A DNA stretch of 14,179 nt from the NCBI GenBank assembly GCA_964452285.1, contig CAYVKW010000027.1, positions 1 to 14,179 on the forward strand. Reading direction: 5' to 3'. The DNA is from JAUNST01 sp964452285 (lineage in GTDB: Bacteria; Patescibacteriota; Microgenomatia; UBA1400; PJMF01). The notes beneath the pieces were generated by a model that saw only the letters and a program-made list of their open reading frames with translations, was not told the origin of the DNA and searched no databases. Of the stretch, positions 7,280 to 14,154 are shown piece after piece; the stretch's first letter is position 1, and every line of letters starts with the position of its first letter. Made by a program: the position numbers and the translations under genes.

Positions 7280-9060
7280 ATTTGATATATTATCCAACCA
7301 AAAACTCCCCACCAAGTTATACCACTTACTAAATTGCACCAAAAACGCAAGCTCGTAGGCTCTAGCTTCACCTCTATTATACTCACCCCCGCGGGAATTT
7401 GTACCAGCAAATTCCCGCGTTCACTGATTTGCTTCTCTTGTACCACTTCATTTACCTTTACTTGCCATTCTGGATAATCCGCTATTGTTAGTTCCAGCGT
7501 CGTCGCTTCCTCCGCTTTCACTTGATACTTTTTTCTTTGACTTTCGTCCTTCAACACCGCCAACATTTCCACTTTCTCTTTATTTTCAGCAGGCGTTTGC
7601 CACCATTTTTCCGTTACCGGCACCGCTTGCCACTCATTGGCAAACGCCTGCGGCAAATAGTCCACCATTACTTGGCTCATTTCTGTCCGAATATATGCCG
7701 CACTCTCCTGATAATAAATGCTTGCATTCTGATTATTAGTTTGATCACCGATAAAATAACGCCAGCTCGTCAAAATCAAAAGTCCCCACAAAAAAATTGT
7801 CACTCCAGTTTGGCGTTTTTTGGCCAGCCATTGTAAACCCAATGGCGCCACTAGAGCAACAAAAGCGATCGCTACACCCAAAAAACGCCAAGGAAACTGC
7901 GCAAACGCCAACAATTTAGCCAATATTTGCCACACACTCGCACTCCAATAAGTCGTCATCCATAAATTAAAAGCTAGAATCGCACCGCCGCCCGCAATCA
8001 AAATTATCGTCGCCATTTTCTGCCTTTTCTCCTTTTTTTGTCGCCATTGCCAAATTTGCACTCCCGCCACTCCGCCAGTCATTACCAAAAGTAACCATTG
8101 CGCCCAGCCCAAGAAAAACGATAGCCCATCATTATCGCCATAGCCACTCCCACCATAACCAAAAAAGTCTTTTAATAATTGTTTAGGATAGACAAAATGT
8201 AATCTATAATCAAAATAATCTTGCAATATCCATGTTTTTAATTGTGTATAATCTTGCTCAAAAAACGCCGGCAACAAATAAAAAGTCGTTAGACCTAAAC
8301 TTAAAAGCGCCGCCGCTAGCAATCGTCCACTCACTTTTTTTATTTCTTCTGCTCGCCATTTTTTTTCTATCGTCATCATTAGTATCACATACAAAATTAC
8401 GCTCACCGCTATTAGCATCGTCGTGATATTGTGTGACAAAATTAACCACACAAAGCCTACCACCGTCACCGCAATCCCGTTTTTCTTTCCTCTTACCAGT
8501 CTTGTCAAACCCCAAAACACCCACGGCACCGCCGCAATTGCCATAATCTCCGACAAAGCTCCTCGAGCAAAAATGTCCATTCCTCGATAAGCGGCTAAGG
8601 TTAGCAAGCCACCACTCAAACTAGCGATTTTTTCGTCACTAAATTCGCGCGCCCAAAAATACATTCCCACAAAAGTAACCGCACTACTCAAAACAAAAAC
8701 CATTTTGGCCGCTACTTCCACACTTAGCCCCAACAACGAAAAAATCGCCCCGATAAAGTAGGGGAGAGGAGCATAAAATTCAAACAGCGGCATCCCATAA
8801 CCCCAAGCAAAATTCTCGCTCCAAATCACTGGCCACACTCCTTCTTTAATTCCTCTTGCCATTTCCGCAATTCTCGCTCCATGCAAAAAATCGTGAGTAT
8901 AAAACATTGGTCTTGCCACCATATACCAGCTTGTCACTATAATTGCCGCCAATAAACCACCCCAAAACCATAAATTAATTTTTTGCCACCACAGTGTTTT
9001 CTCTTGCTTTGTCATTTGTTGTTGTTGCTGTTGTTGTTTCATCGTTTTCTTTTTATTCAT
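7252..9060 (-). CDS. Large multi-pass membrane protein, PTPS-related/GT-C-like
   Basis: This is a 602-residue integral membrane protein. After a short hydrophilic N-terminus with a run of seven glutamines, the first membrane helix is followed by a conserved-looking extracytoplasmic loop containing FYTHDFLHGARIAEMARGIK and WGYGMPLFEFYAPLPYF. This pattern is typical of bacterial membrane proteins annotated as 6-pyruvoyl-tetrahydropterin synthase-related, which are built like GT-C glycosyltransferases. About ten further helices follow. A soluble C-terminal domain (about residues 440-570) precedes one last helix and a basic tail. It overlaps the flippase start by 28 bases, so the two are translationally coupled. 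A part in surface glycan synthesis is inferred from context. The PTPS label is historical and does not imply pterin chemistry. Confidence 0.8.
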   Translation of the reverse strand: MNKKKTMKQQQQQQQMTKQEKTLWWQKINLWFWGGLLAAIIVTSWYMVARPMFYTHDFLHGARIAEMARGIKEGVWPVIWSENFAWGYGMPLFEFYAPLPYFIGAIFSLLGLSVEVAAKMVFVLSSAVTFVGMYFWAREFSDEKIASLSGGLLTLAAYRGMDIFARGALSEIMAIAAVPWVFWGLTRLVRGKKNGIAVTVVGFVWLILSHNITTMLIAVSVILYVILMMTIEKKWRAEEIKKVSGRLLAAALLSLGLTTFYLLPAFFEQDYTQLKTWILQDYFDYRLHFVYPKQLLKDFFGYGGSGYGDNDGLSFFLGWAQWLLLVMTGGVAGVQIWQWRQKKEKRQKMATIILIAGGGAILAFNLWMTTYWSASVWQILAKLLAFAQFPWRFLGVAIAFVALVAPLGLQWLAKKRQTGVTIFLWGLLILTSWRYFIGDQTNNQNASIYYQESAAYIRTEMSQVMVDYLPQAFANEWQAVPVTEKWWQTPAENKEKVEMLAVLKDESQRKKYQVKAEEATTLELTIADYPEWQVKVNEVVQEKQISERGNLLVQIPAGVSIIEVKLEPTSLRFWCNLVSGITWWGVFGWIIYQIWQKRYKRD

Positions 9061-9094
9061 TATTTATATTATTCTGAATTTCTATTATTTCGCT

Positions 9095-9472
9095 TTATTT
9101 TGTTTCCGGCCAGCTATTATCAGTTAGCAAATTTTTCCATTCTTGCCAAGCCGTCAGCTCCACCTCTTTTTCGTCTGGTAGCGTTTGTTCTTTATAAACA
9201 TAACCATCCATTTTTAAGACTTCGTCGTCTGGCGCTTGCAGCCATTTTTGATCTCTGATAATTTTTTCTTTCGTAAAAGGTAAAGCGGCGATTTTTTCCT
9301 CATAAAGCAAATTTTGCTCTTCCAATAACAAAGCCTGATTTTTCTCTCGCAAAATTTGCAAACTTTCTTGTACTTCCGTCGTCCGCTGGCTACTTTTTCT
9401 CAAGGAAAAAGAAAAACTCAAAAAAAGTAAAGTACAAAAAATTACAAATATAGGTCGAAAAATGATTTTCAT
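9095..9472 (-). CDS. Septum formation initiator family protein (DivIC/FtsB/FtsL-like)
   Basis: The protein has 125 residues and the bitopic architecture of the family: a short basic N-terminus, one membrane helix (about residues 5-23), a Glu/Gln/Leu-rich coiled coil (about 30-62), then the short conserved-type segment EKIIRDQKWLQAPDDEVLKM. That segment corresponds to the motif after the coiled coil in DivIC/FtsB, where an acidic turn precedes a hydrophobic strand. These proteins join FtsL and FtsQ/DivIB in the divisome and help switch on septal wall synthesis. It is the first gene of the minus-strand block, 34 bases before the large membrane protein. Sequence alone does not let me choose between FtsB, FtsL and DivIC. 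Confidence 0.75.
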   Translation of the reverse strand: MKIIFRPIFVIFCTLLFLSFSFSLRKSSQRTTEVQESLQILREKNQALLLEEQNLLYEEKIAALPFTKEKIIRDQKWLQAPDDEVLKMDGYVYKEQTLPDEKEVELTAWQEWKNLLTDNSWPETK

Positions 9473-9474
9473 GC

Positions 9475-9503
9475 TTGACTAAATAACAAAAATATGATAT
9501 TAT
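9475..9503 (+). promoter_or_regulatory. Promoter of the tyrosine recombinase gene
   Basis: TTGACT (9475-9480) and TATTAT (9498-9503) are 17 bases apart. The start codon is at 9579, giving a leader of about 70 bases, unlike the very short leaders elsewhere in this window. The -35 box lies just 2 bases upstream of the divergent division gene's ATG. Confidence 0.75.
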
Positions 9504-9504
9504 A
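9499..9504 (-). promoter_or_regulatory. -10 box for the divergent division/flippase block
   Basis: The minus strand reads TATAAT here, overlapping the -10 box of the plus-strand promoter by five bases. The start codon at 9472 lies 26 bases downstream. The -35 region (around 9522-9528) is poor. A second minus-strand TATAAT occurs near 9556-9562. Confidence 0.4.
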
Positions 9505-9578
9505 AGACATTCTAGTTAGTTTATAACTATATCAATCCATTAAACATTGGATAAACATTATAGATAAAAAAAGGTTAT

Positions 9579-10451
9579 ATGTCAACATTAACTTTAAAAG
9601 ACAGCGAACAAAAATTTAATGATCATCTCAATAGCGCTGGCAAAGCTCCAGCTACCATCATTGCTTATGCCAAAGACATCGAGCAATTAGTCGAATTCTT
9701 GACTGCTCAAGGCAAAATTGAGACAGAAAGTGTCACTAGTAATGATTTGGAAGCTTACAAAACTTATCTCGCTCAAGTTTATCGCAGCGACAAAACTGTT
9801 TCTCGTAAAGTCAATTCTGTCAAATCTTTTTTCCGTTTTCTCAATGACAACAAACTCATTTCTACCAATCCTTCGCGCGCCGTTTCTCAACCTCAATGTG
9901 AGCAAACTCCTCCTCGAGTTTTAAGCAAAACTGAATACCGCGCTCTGCGCGATGCTTGCCGTGGCGACATTCGGATGTTGGCCATCGTTGAAACTCTTCT
10001 TCAAACCGGCATGCGCATCAGCGAACTTGCCAGCTTACGTTTGAGCGACCTTGACTTTGATCACAATATGATTAATATTGATACCGAAGACACTGGCGTT
10101 AATCGTCAAGTACCAATGAACGAAACTGCTAAAAAAACTTTGCAATCTTACTTGAAAGTTCGCCCACGCGCGCACGAAAAAACCGTTTTTCTGACCAAAA
10201 CTTGCAAGCCTTTCCTCGTGCGCAATATTCGCAAATCACTTGACCGTTATTTCCGCCTCGCTGGTTTAGGTGGTGGCGTCAAAGTCAATGATTTACGTCA
10301 CACTTTTATCGTCGAGCAACTGCGTGCCGGCTTGCCAATGGTTTACGTTTCCAAAATTGTCGGTCATAAACGTCTCACTACCACCGAAAAATATTTAGCT
10401 TTTATTCAAATTCCCGATTACGATCCATCCATTAAAATTGAAACTCTCTAA
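9579..10451 (+). CDS. Tyrosine recombinase (XerC/XerD-like) with atypical active site
   Basis: The protein has 290 residues in the two-domain layout of Xer recombinases. The N-terminal helical core-binding domain is at about residues 5-95, and the catalytic domain runs from about 113 to the end. Recognisable residues are Arg146 in LLQTGMRISELASLRLSDLD, Arg240 in VNDLRHTF, His263 in IVGHKRLTTTEKY and the nucleophile Tyr272. Two usual catalytic positions differ. The first His of HxxR is Asn237, and no lysine is present in the beta-hairpin stretch DTEDTGVNRQVPM, where GKGxKxR is typical. A role in chromosome dimer resolution is likely from family and location. With those changes, reduced or altered catalysis is possible. 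AAAGG precedes the ATG. It is followed by efp, and no dif-like site was recognised. Confidence 0.85.
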   Translation: MSTLTLKDSEQKFNDHLNSAGKAPATIIAYAKDIEQLVEFLTAQGKIETESVTSNDLEAYKTYLAQVYRSDKTVSRKVNSVKSFFRFLNDNKLISTNPSRAVSQPQCEQTPPRVLSKTEYRALRDACRGDIRMLAIVETLLQTGMRISELASLRLSDLDFDHNMINIDTEDTGVNRQVPMNETAKKTLQSYLKVRPRAHEKTVFLTKTCKPFLVRNIRKSLDRYFRLAGLGGGVKVNDLRHTFIVEQLRAGLPMVYVSKIVGHKRLTTTEKYLAFIQIPDYDPSIKIETL

Positions 10452-10465
10452 AAGTGGCTTCGTGT

Positions 10466-10471
10466 TATAAT
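10466..10471 (+). promoter_or_regulatory. -10 box upstream of efp
   Basis: A perfect TATAAT lies 56 bases before the efp ATG, in the 76-base gap after the recombinase gene. No convincing -35 box is seen. Confidence 0.45.
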
Positions 10472-10527
10472 AACGAGAATTAATTTTAAAATCTATAAAT
10501 TTGCAAAAAAATTGAAAGTTTATTTTT

Positions 10528-11094
10528 ATGGCAACAGTTAATGGCGGTAATCTTAAAAAAGGTATGTATATCGATTTTCGGAACGAACCTCATGTCGTTA
10601 CTGGCACGCAATTTGTTTCTCCGGGAAAAGGTTCTGCTTTTACTCGCGCGAAAATCAAAAATGTCAAAACTGGCAATACCATTGAATTTACTTTCAAATC
10701 CACCGAAAGTGTCGAAGTTTTGGACGTTTCCAGTCGTGAATTGACTTATTCTTATCACGATCAAGATACTGTCGCTTTTATGGATTTGCGTACTTACGAA
10801 CAGTTTGAAGTCAAACGTTCTCTTATCGGTGATGACATTTATTATCTGACTCCAGATATTTCTGTTTACGTCATGTTTTACAATGACGAAGCCATCGGCG
10901 TCAATTTGCCACCAAAAGTGAAACTTAAGGTCACTGAAGCCGCCGACGCTATTAAAGGTGACCGCGTCACTGCGGGCAAAAAACCGGTCACCATGGAAAC
11001 TGGTTTAGTCGTCCAAGCTCCTATTTTTATTAAAGCCGGTGAAACTTTACTTATTGATACTGTCGATGGCAGTTATGTTTCTCGCGCCAATTAA
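10528..11094 (+). CDS. efp: Elongation factor P
   Basis: EF-P binds between the P and E sites of stalled ribosomes and helps form peptide bonds at proline runs. The 188-residue length is standard. The N-terminal KOW-like domain carries the loop SPGKGSAF with Lys34, the position modified by lysylation or other chemistry in many bacteria. Two OB domains follow. The signature segment near the end, APIFIKAGETLLIDTVDGSYVSRA, is intact. Neither a modification enzyme (EpmA, EpmB, YmfI) nor earP is visible here. The gene ends 37 bases before a strong terminator. Confidence 0.97.
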   Translation: MATVNGGNLKKGMYIDFRNEPHVVTGTQFVSPGKGSAFTRAKIKNVKTGNTIEFTFKSTESVEVLDVSSRELTYSYHDQDTVAFMDLRTYEQFEVKRSLIGDDIYYLTPDISVYVMFYNDEAIGVNLPPKVKLKVTEAADAIKGDRVTAGKKPVTMETGLVVQAPIFIKAGETLLIDTVDGSYVSRAN

Positions 11095-11131
11095 TACGTT
11101 CGTCTTGCAACGGCACTAAAGTACCGCAATA

Positions 11132-11157
11132 AAAAATCCCTCTTCAGAGGGATTTTT
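11132..11157. terminator. Bidirectional intrinsic terminator after efp
   Basis: AAAAATCCCTC (11132-11142) pairs perfectly over 11 bp with GAGGGATTTTT (11147-11157) around the loop TTCA. A GC core flanked by A on one side and T on the other suits termination from both strands. It serves efp on the plus strand and the 186-codon gene on the minus strand, which converge here. Confidence 0.9.
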
Positions 11158-11189
11158 CAGTTATTAGGCGGAAATTTTGTCGCCCTATC

Positions 11190-11750
11190 TCATTTTTTCA
11201 TTTTAGCGATTTCTCGCTCAATTTCATAACTTAATTCTTTTCTCCAGCTTGAGAAATCTATTTCAATCACATTGCGATTGGGAGCTTGTAGACCTTTGAC
11301 TTTATCAATCGCCGACTCCATAAAATTTCCGCCAAACGGTCGTAAAAAGAAATCCAAATTCTTCATCACTTCGCCCCGCACTGATGACCAGCTACCTTCA
11401 GGCACAGAAATCATGCCAATTAGTTTTCTATGCTCATCAAAAATCAACAAACAGGTCGGCCATGTCCATTCGTTCAAATTACTTTTCACTTTTTGGGTCA
11501 TTTGTTTCCGAAACCGTTGATTGATATTCCGAAAACCACCATCATAACTTAAGCTCGTTCTCACTGGCGGCGCCGTACCTCTTTTAGCCGATTCATCATC
11601 GCCCGTATTCACGCTCCCGTCAAAAATATAATTAGCATCTCTATAATAAGACAATTCCTTGATTGCATCTTCAAACCCTGGACTCCATTCTGGATCACCA
11701 TAAGTCTTATGTACCGTTGCAAAACCCATTACCACTACTCTGATTATCAT
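11190..11750 (-). CDS. Hypothetical protein, 186 aa, directly downstream of the DGR reverse transcriptase
   Basis: I do not recognise this family. The protein is soluble, with no membrane segment. It starts with a beta-like stretch (MIIRVVVMGFATVHK) and has an acidic, Gly/Ser-rich middle. It then has WTWPTCLLIFDEHRKLIGMISV, which looks like two adjacent strands, and ends in a basic amphipathic helix (SYEIEREIAKMKK). ATG at 11750 lies 11 bases past the reverse transcriptase stop. A second ATG seven codons in (11729) is also possible. A promoter inside the end of the reverse transcriptase gene would let it be transcribed independently. It may be a cargo or accessory gene of the DGR or an unrelated neighbour; nothing in the sequence decides this. 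Confidence 0.7.
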   Translation of the reverse strand: MIIRVVVMGFATVHKTYGDPEWSPGFEDAIKELSYYRDANYIFDGSVNTGDDESAKRGTAPPVRTSLSYDGGFRNINQRFRKQMTQKVKSNLNEWTWPTCLLIFDEHRKLIGMISVPEGSWSSVRGEVMKNLDFFLRPFGGNFMESAIDKVKGLQAPNRNVIEIDFSSWRKELSYEIEREIAKMKK

Positions 11751-11760
11751 AATAACTGAT

Positions 11761-11789
11761 ATTATATCAAAATTTCATCGAAAAGGCAA
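11761..11789 (-). promoter_or_regulatory. Promoter of the 186-codon gene, inside the end of the reverse transcriptase gene
   Basis: On the minus strand TTGCCT (11784-11789) and TATAAT (11761-11766) are 17 bases apart. The -10 box ends 10 bases before the ATG at 11750, so the leader would be only a few bases. The -10 box includes the reverse transcriptase stop codon. Confidence 0.55.
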
Positions 11790-12859
11790 GAAAAACCCCA
11801 AAAATTCACATTTTTATTATTTACTTCAAGCAATTTAAAACTCCGAAATTGTTGCAAATGTCCCACATAAGAATTCCATACTTCCTTTTTATTTTCTTGA
11901 TAATTAGCATATATTGCTCGGCGATAATTTTTTATCATTCTTCTACCAGGTAAAATCGTATAAGGCTTGATTATTCCTCCAACAAAAGCAACACCGGTCT
12001 TCACTGGCTGCAAATAAAACTTTCGTCTATGCAATTCCAAACTCATTTCTTTTCGCAAAAACTCTCTAATTCTCCCCACCGCTTGTAATAATTTATTTTT
12101 ATCACGGTCGATAATTACAAAATCATCTACGTATCGTCCATAATAAGCAAAACCCAATTTATACTTCACTAGACAATCCAAATCATGAAGGTAAATATTG
12201 GAAAATAATTGTGAAGTCACATTGCCAATGGGAAAACCATAACCATCCGCCGCATAGAAAAGACTTTTATCACGTGGTAGTTCATCCCAATTATGACGAT
12301 TACCTTTTAATCTCACATCTATAGTTGGATCATTAAAAATCACTTCGTGCAGCAAATATTTCACCAACTCGTCATCTGCTTTTTTCCCCGGTGCTTCTCG
12401 GAATTGTCTCAGACAATTTTTCCATACTCTTTCCCGATTCATATGCATAAAATATCCTGCTATATCCAATTTTAATATCCAAGCTGTCTGTGTATAATTA
12501 TCGCTGGCTGCGCGCATAAATCTAGCTATTCTTTTAATTCCAAACTTAGTGCCTTTACCAACTCTACAAGAATATGCATCGTCAATAAATTTTCTTTCCC
12601 AAAAAGGATTAATATAATCAAAAATTAAATGATGAACCACCCGGTCTCGGAAATTTGCCGCAAAAATTTCTCTTCGTGTCGGATCAGTTACTACAAAAGC
12701 AATGCTTGGCATGATTTTATAACGCCGCTCCGATATTTCGCGAGCCAAAAGATACAGATTTTCTTCCAAATTCAATTCAAAAGACAATTGATTAATTGTA
12801 TTTCTTTTATTTACTCTTGCTTTCAAATAAGATTGGTACAAAGCAAAAAATAACTGCAC
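11762..12859 (-). CDS. Diversity-generating retroelement reverse transcriptase
   Basis: This enzyme copies the template RNA into cDNA with misincorporation opposite adenines, as in the Bordetella phage Brt family. The first catalytic aspartate is in LKLDIAGYF (Asp132). The DGR hallmark IGNVTSQLFSN is at residues 211-217 onward, where retroviral and group II enzymes have QGxxxSP. The active site YVDD is at 243-246 and the thumb motif is FVGGII. N-terminal fingers motifs such as DPTRREIFAANFRDRVVHH and YSCRVGKGTKFG are also typical. The length of about 365 aa is normal. A GTG at 12859, 9 bases after AGGA and 20 bases past the accessory stop, was chosen. The frame is open to a TTG at 12988, but that extension overlaps the accessory gene by 109 bases and is hydrophilic and unlike the family. 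Confidence 0.95.
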   Translation of the reverse strand: MQLFFALYQSYLKARVNKRNTINQLSFELNLEENLYLLAREISERRYKIMPSIAFVVTDPTRREIFAANFRDRVVHHLIFDYINPFWERKFIDDAYSCRVGKGTKFGIKRIARFMRAASDNYTQTAWILKLDIAGYFMHMNRERVWKNCLRQFREAPGKKADDELVKYLLHEVIFNDPTIDVRLKGNRHNWDELPRDKSLFYAADGYGFPIGNVTSQLFSNIYLHDLDCLVKYKLGFAYYGRYVDDFVIIDRDKNKLLQAVGRIREFLRKEMSLELHRRKFYLQPVKTGVAFVGGIIKPYTILPGRRMIKNYRRAIYANYQENKKEVWNSYVGHLQQFRSFKLLEVNNKNVNFWGFSCLFDEILI

Positions 12860-12879
12860 TGTTTTTTTTCCTATTTTTA

Positions 12880-13617
12880 TTATTTTTCTTCTACCGATGT
12901 TGTTTTTAGCTTCTTCTTCCACATTTTTATCTGTTGTAAAATTTCTTGAGTTTCTTCCATGATCGTCACGCTTCTCTCTATTCCGCAAGCTTTTTGATCA
13001 ATCGCCAACCGCAACAAAAACATCATTTCTCCAAAGGCTGATTCAATATCTTCCAAATAACAAACTTTCTCCGCATTAGAAATCTGATTTTGAGCACAAA
13101 TTTTCCACAATCTATTAATTGTCATCATCTCATTCATTAATGGTTTACCAATTAGATCTCTTAGCTCTTGTGAAAACTTTCTTGCCGTCGACACGACTAA
13201 AGACATTAAATCATAAGATCTTTTATAAATCGGCAACATGCCATAAAAAGGACGCATTTGTTGCTGTAATTTTTTTTCTACCGATAAAAACTCATCTCTC
13301 CACCTCTGAAAAGTCTCATCTTTTCTCACTCCAAAAATTTGAATTTCGTCCGTCTCCAATTTTGCTCTATTAATTAAATTTTTACTTTTTAATTTCTCTT
13401 CTACCTTGCACCAGGAAGTTTGAATGAAACCCACTGTTACATAAACTTTTTTTGACGCAAAATCATTTTTCACTCTCACTTTTAATTCCGGCCAAAAATG
13501 TTTTTGTAATAAATAGGCACTGACTTCATAAGCCACCCAAAAATCATTTTTTAGATAAAGAAAAATCACTTCATCATTTTTTTCCTCCCTCGCAAGAATT
13601 TCAGCAAATGTTTTCAT
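12880..13617 (-). CDS. DGR accessory protein: Avd-type four-helix bundle with extra N-terminal domain
   Basis: The C-terminal half (about residues 128-238, from MLPIYKRSYDLMSLVVSTARKF to LQQIKMWKKKLK) has the helical pattern of Avd, the pentameric four-helix-bundle protein that binds the DGR reverse transcriptase and template RNA. The basic surface and the LPIYKRxYDL opening fit. The N-terminal part (about 1-70) contains VIFLYLKNDFWVAYEVSAYLL followed by a beta-rich stretch ending YVTVGF. It resembles the MutS-domain-I-like module seen in some DGR accessory proteins. That resemblance is from memory of the fold pattern and is less certain. ATG at 13617 was chosen. The frame is open to a TTG at 13671, but that lies inside the TR. 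At 245 aa it is about twice the length of classical Avd. It lies between the TR and the reverse transcriptase gene. Confidence 0.82.
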   Translation of the reverse strand: MKTFAEILAREEKNDEVIFLYLKNDFWVAYEVSAYLLQKHFWPELKVRVKNDFASKKVYVTVGFIQTSWCKVEEKLKSKNLINRAKLETDEIQIFGVRKDETFQRWRDEFLSVEKKLQQQMRPFYGMLPIYKRSYDLMSLVVSTARKFSQELRDLIGKPLMNEMMTINRLWKICAQNQISNAEKVCYLEDIESAFGEMMFLLRLAIDQKACGIERSVTIMEETQEILQQIKMWKKKLKTTSVEEK

Positions 13618-13653
13618 TAGTTTTTTCTCACAATGGCGTTTTACTTTTTTCAA

Positions 13654-13850
13654 ACTCAATTCTTTACACAACGTACCGAAAACCCGTTGAACTTATTGTT
13701 AGAATTCTGTGGGTTGACGTTTCCGGTGTTGATGTTCACGTTGTAAGCGTTCGTCGTGCTAGCCTGAGACGATGACCAATAGTTGCCATTCGTACCCTGA
13801 TTGTTCAGCACTCCAGACGCGTCACAGTTGCCAGAATTTATACAACCCAT
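13654..13850 (-). other. DGR template region (TR)
   Basis: The minus strand carries an open stretch that would read as a 64-residue C-terminal lectin-like tail (GTNGNYWSSSQ onward, ending NGFSVRCVKN and TGA at 13656). Seventeen of the 64 codons are Asn (11 AAC, 6 AAT), the codon type in which adenine mutagenesis can reach the most residues without creating stops. Its left-hand 25 bp (13654-13678) recur exactly at the right window edge, where they form the end of the target gene. Position just upstream of the accessory and reverse transcriptase genes is standard for a TR. The ATG at 13850 and the open frame are probably a by-product of homology to the target, not a gene. The right-hand TR limit cannot be fixed because the matching VR is outside the window. 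Confidence 0.9.
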
Positions 13851-14053
13851 TTATTTGCGTTTATAACCTTGGACGATTACAAACATCTCTACTATCTCTA
13901 AAATTGAGAGACGGATTGTTGAATTGAATTAACTACTTGTAGCGACACGCAATCGCTGCATCTGTAGTCGATGGCGTCTTGAAAAGTAAAACACCAATGT
14001 CAAAAAACCTCTTTCTAAAACAGCTCTATTTTATACTTTACTCACGCTTTTTA
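13851..14053. other. Non-coding spacer between post-VR hairpin and TR
   Basis: About 200 bases show no convincing gene. On the minus strand a 23-codon open stretch at 13864-13932 ends in VCNRPRL and TAA, which is too short to call. This segment would form the 5' part of a template RNA if transcription starts between the target gene and the TR. A TTGACA occurs on the minus strand near 13997-14002, but it has no good -10 partner. Confidence 0.55.
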
Positions 14054-14131
14054 GATCTAGCCAGCTATTTTTCTCATCTTGACTGTCAATACAGACAGTC
14101 AGATTTGAGAAAAATTTTCGCTGTCTAGATC
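14054..14131. repeat. Long interrupted inverted repeat (post-VR hairpin or cruciform)
   Basis: Three nested stems share one centre. The inner stem is GACTGTC (14081-14087) with GACAGTC (14094-14100) around the loop AATACA. The middle stem is a perfect 10 bp, ATTTTTCTCA (14067-14076) with TGAGAAAAAT (14106-14115). The outer stem is 14054-14065 with 14120-14131, 11 of 12 paired. It begins 25 bases beyond the target gene stop codon, matching the position of the hairpin that aids target recognition in the Bordetella phage DGR. It is larger than that element. It could also act as a terminator for the target gene. Confidence 0.85.
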
Positions 14132-14154
14132 ATTTTAATACCATTTTTAAGACC

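Noticed and set aside
7280..7342. Flippase start at 7342
   Set aside because: It would add a 21-residue segment overlapping the upstream gene by 91 bases. The ATG at 7279 gives the small overlap usual in operons and a basic N-terminus.
8258..8524. Minus-strand frame of 88 codons inside the large membrane protein gene
   Set aside because: It is a shadow in another frame of a well-supported gene, with low-complexity composition and no family features.
12860..12988. N-terminal extension of the reverse transcriptase from TTG at 12988
   Set aside because: The extension is highly charged, unlike DGR reverse transcriptases, and lies inside the accessory gene. A GTG with AGGA upstream exists at 12859.
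13618..13671. Accessory protein start at TTG 13671
   Set aside because: It would place the start codon inside the TR. The ATG at 13617 gives a domain-like beginning (MKTFAEILAREEK).
13656..13850. Open frame of 64 codons with ATG at 13850 as an independent small gene
   Set aside because: Its reading matches the C-terminal tail of the DGR target family, it shares its exact 25-base end with the target gene, and a stop lies immediately upstream. It is better explained as the template region.
13864..13932. 23-codon open stretch ending in VCNRPRL upstream of the TR
   Set aside because: Too short, with no start codon or ribosome-binding site. It could be a decayed fragment of a protein-coding copy, but this cannot be supported from the window alone.
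11762..14131. Retron or group II intron as the explanation of the reverse transcriptase
   Set aside because: The IGxxxSQ motif, the adjacent Avd-like gene and the TR/VR repeat fit a DGR. There is no msr/msd-type inverted repeat at the gene start and no maturase or endonuclease domain.
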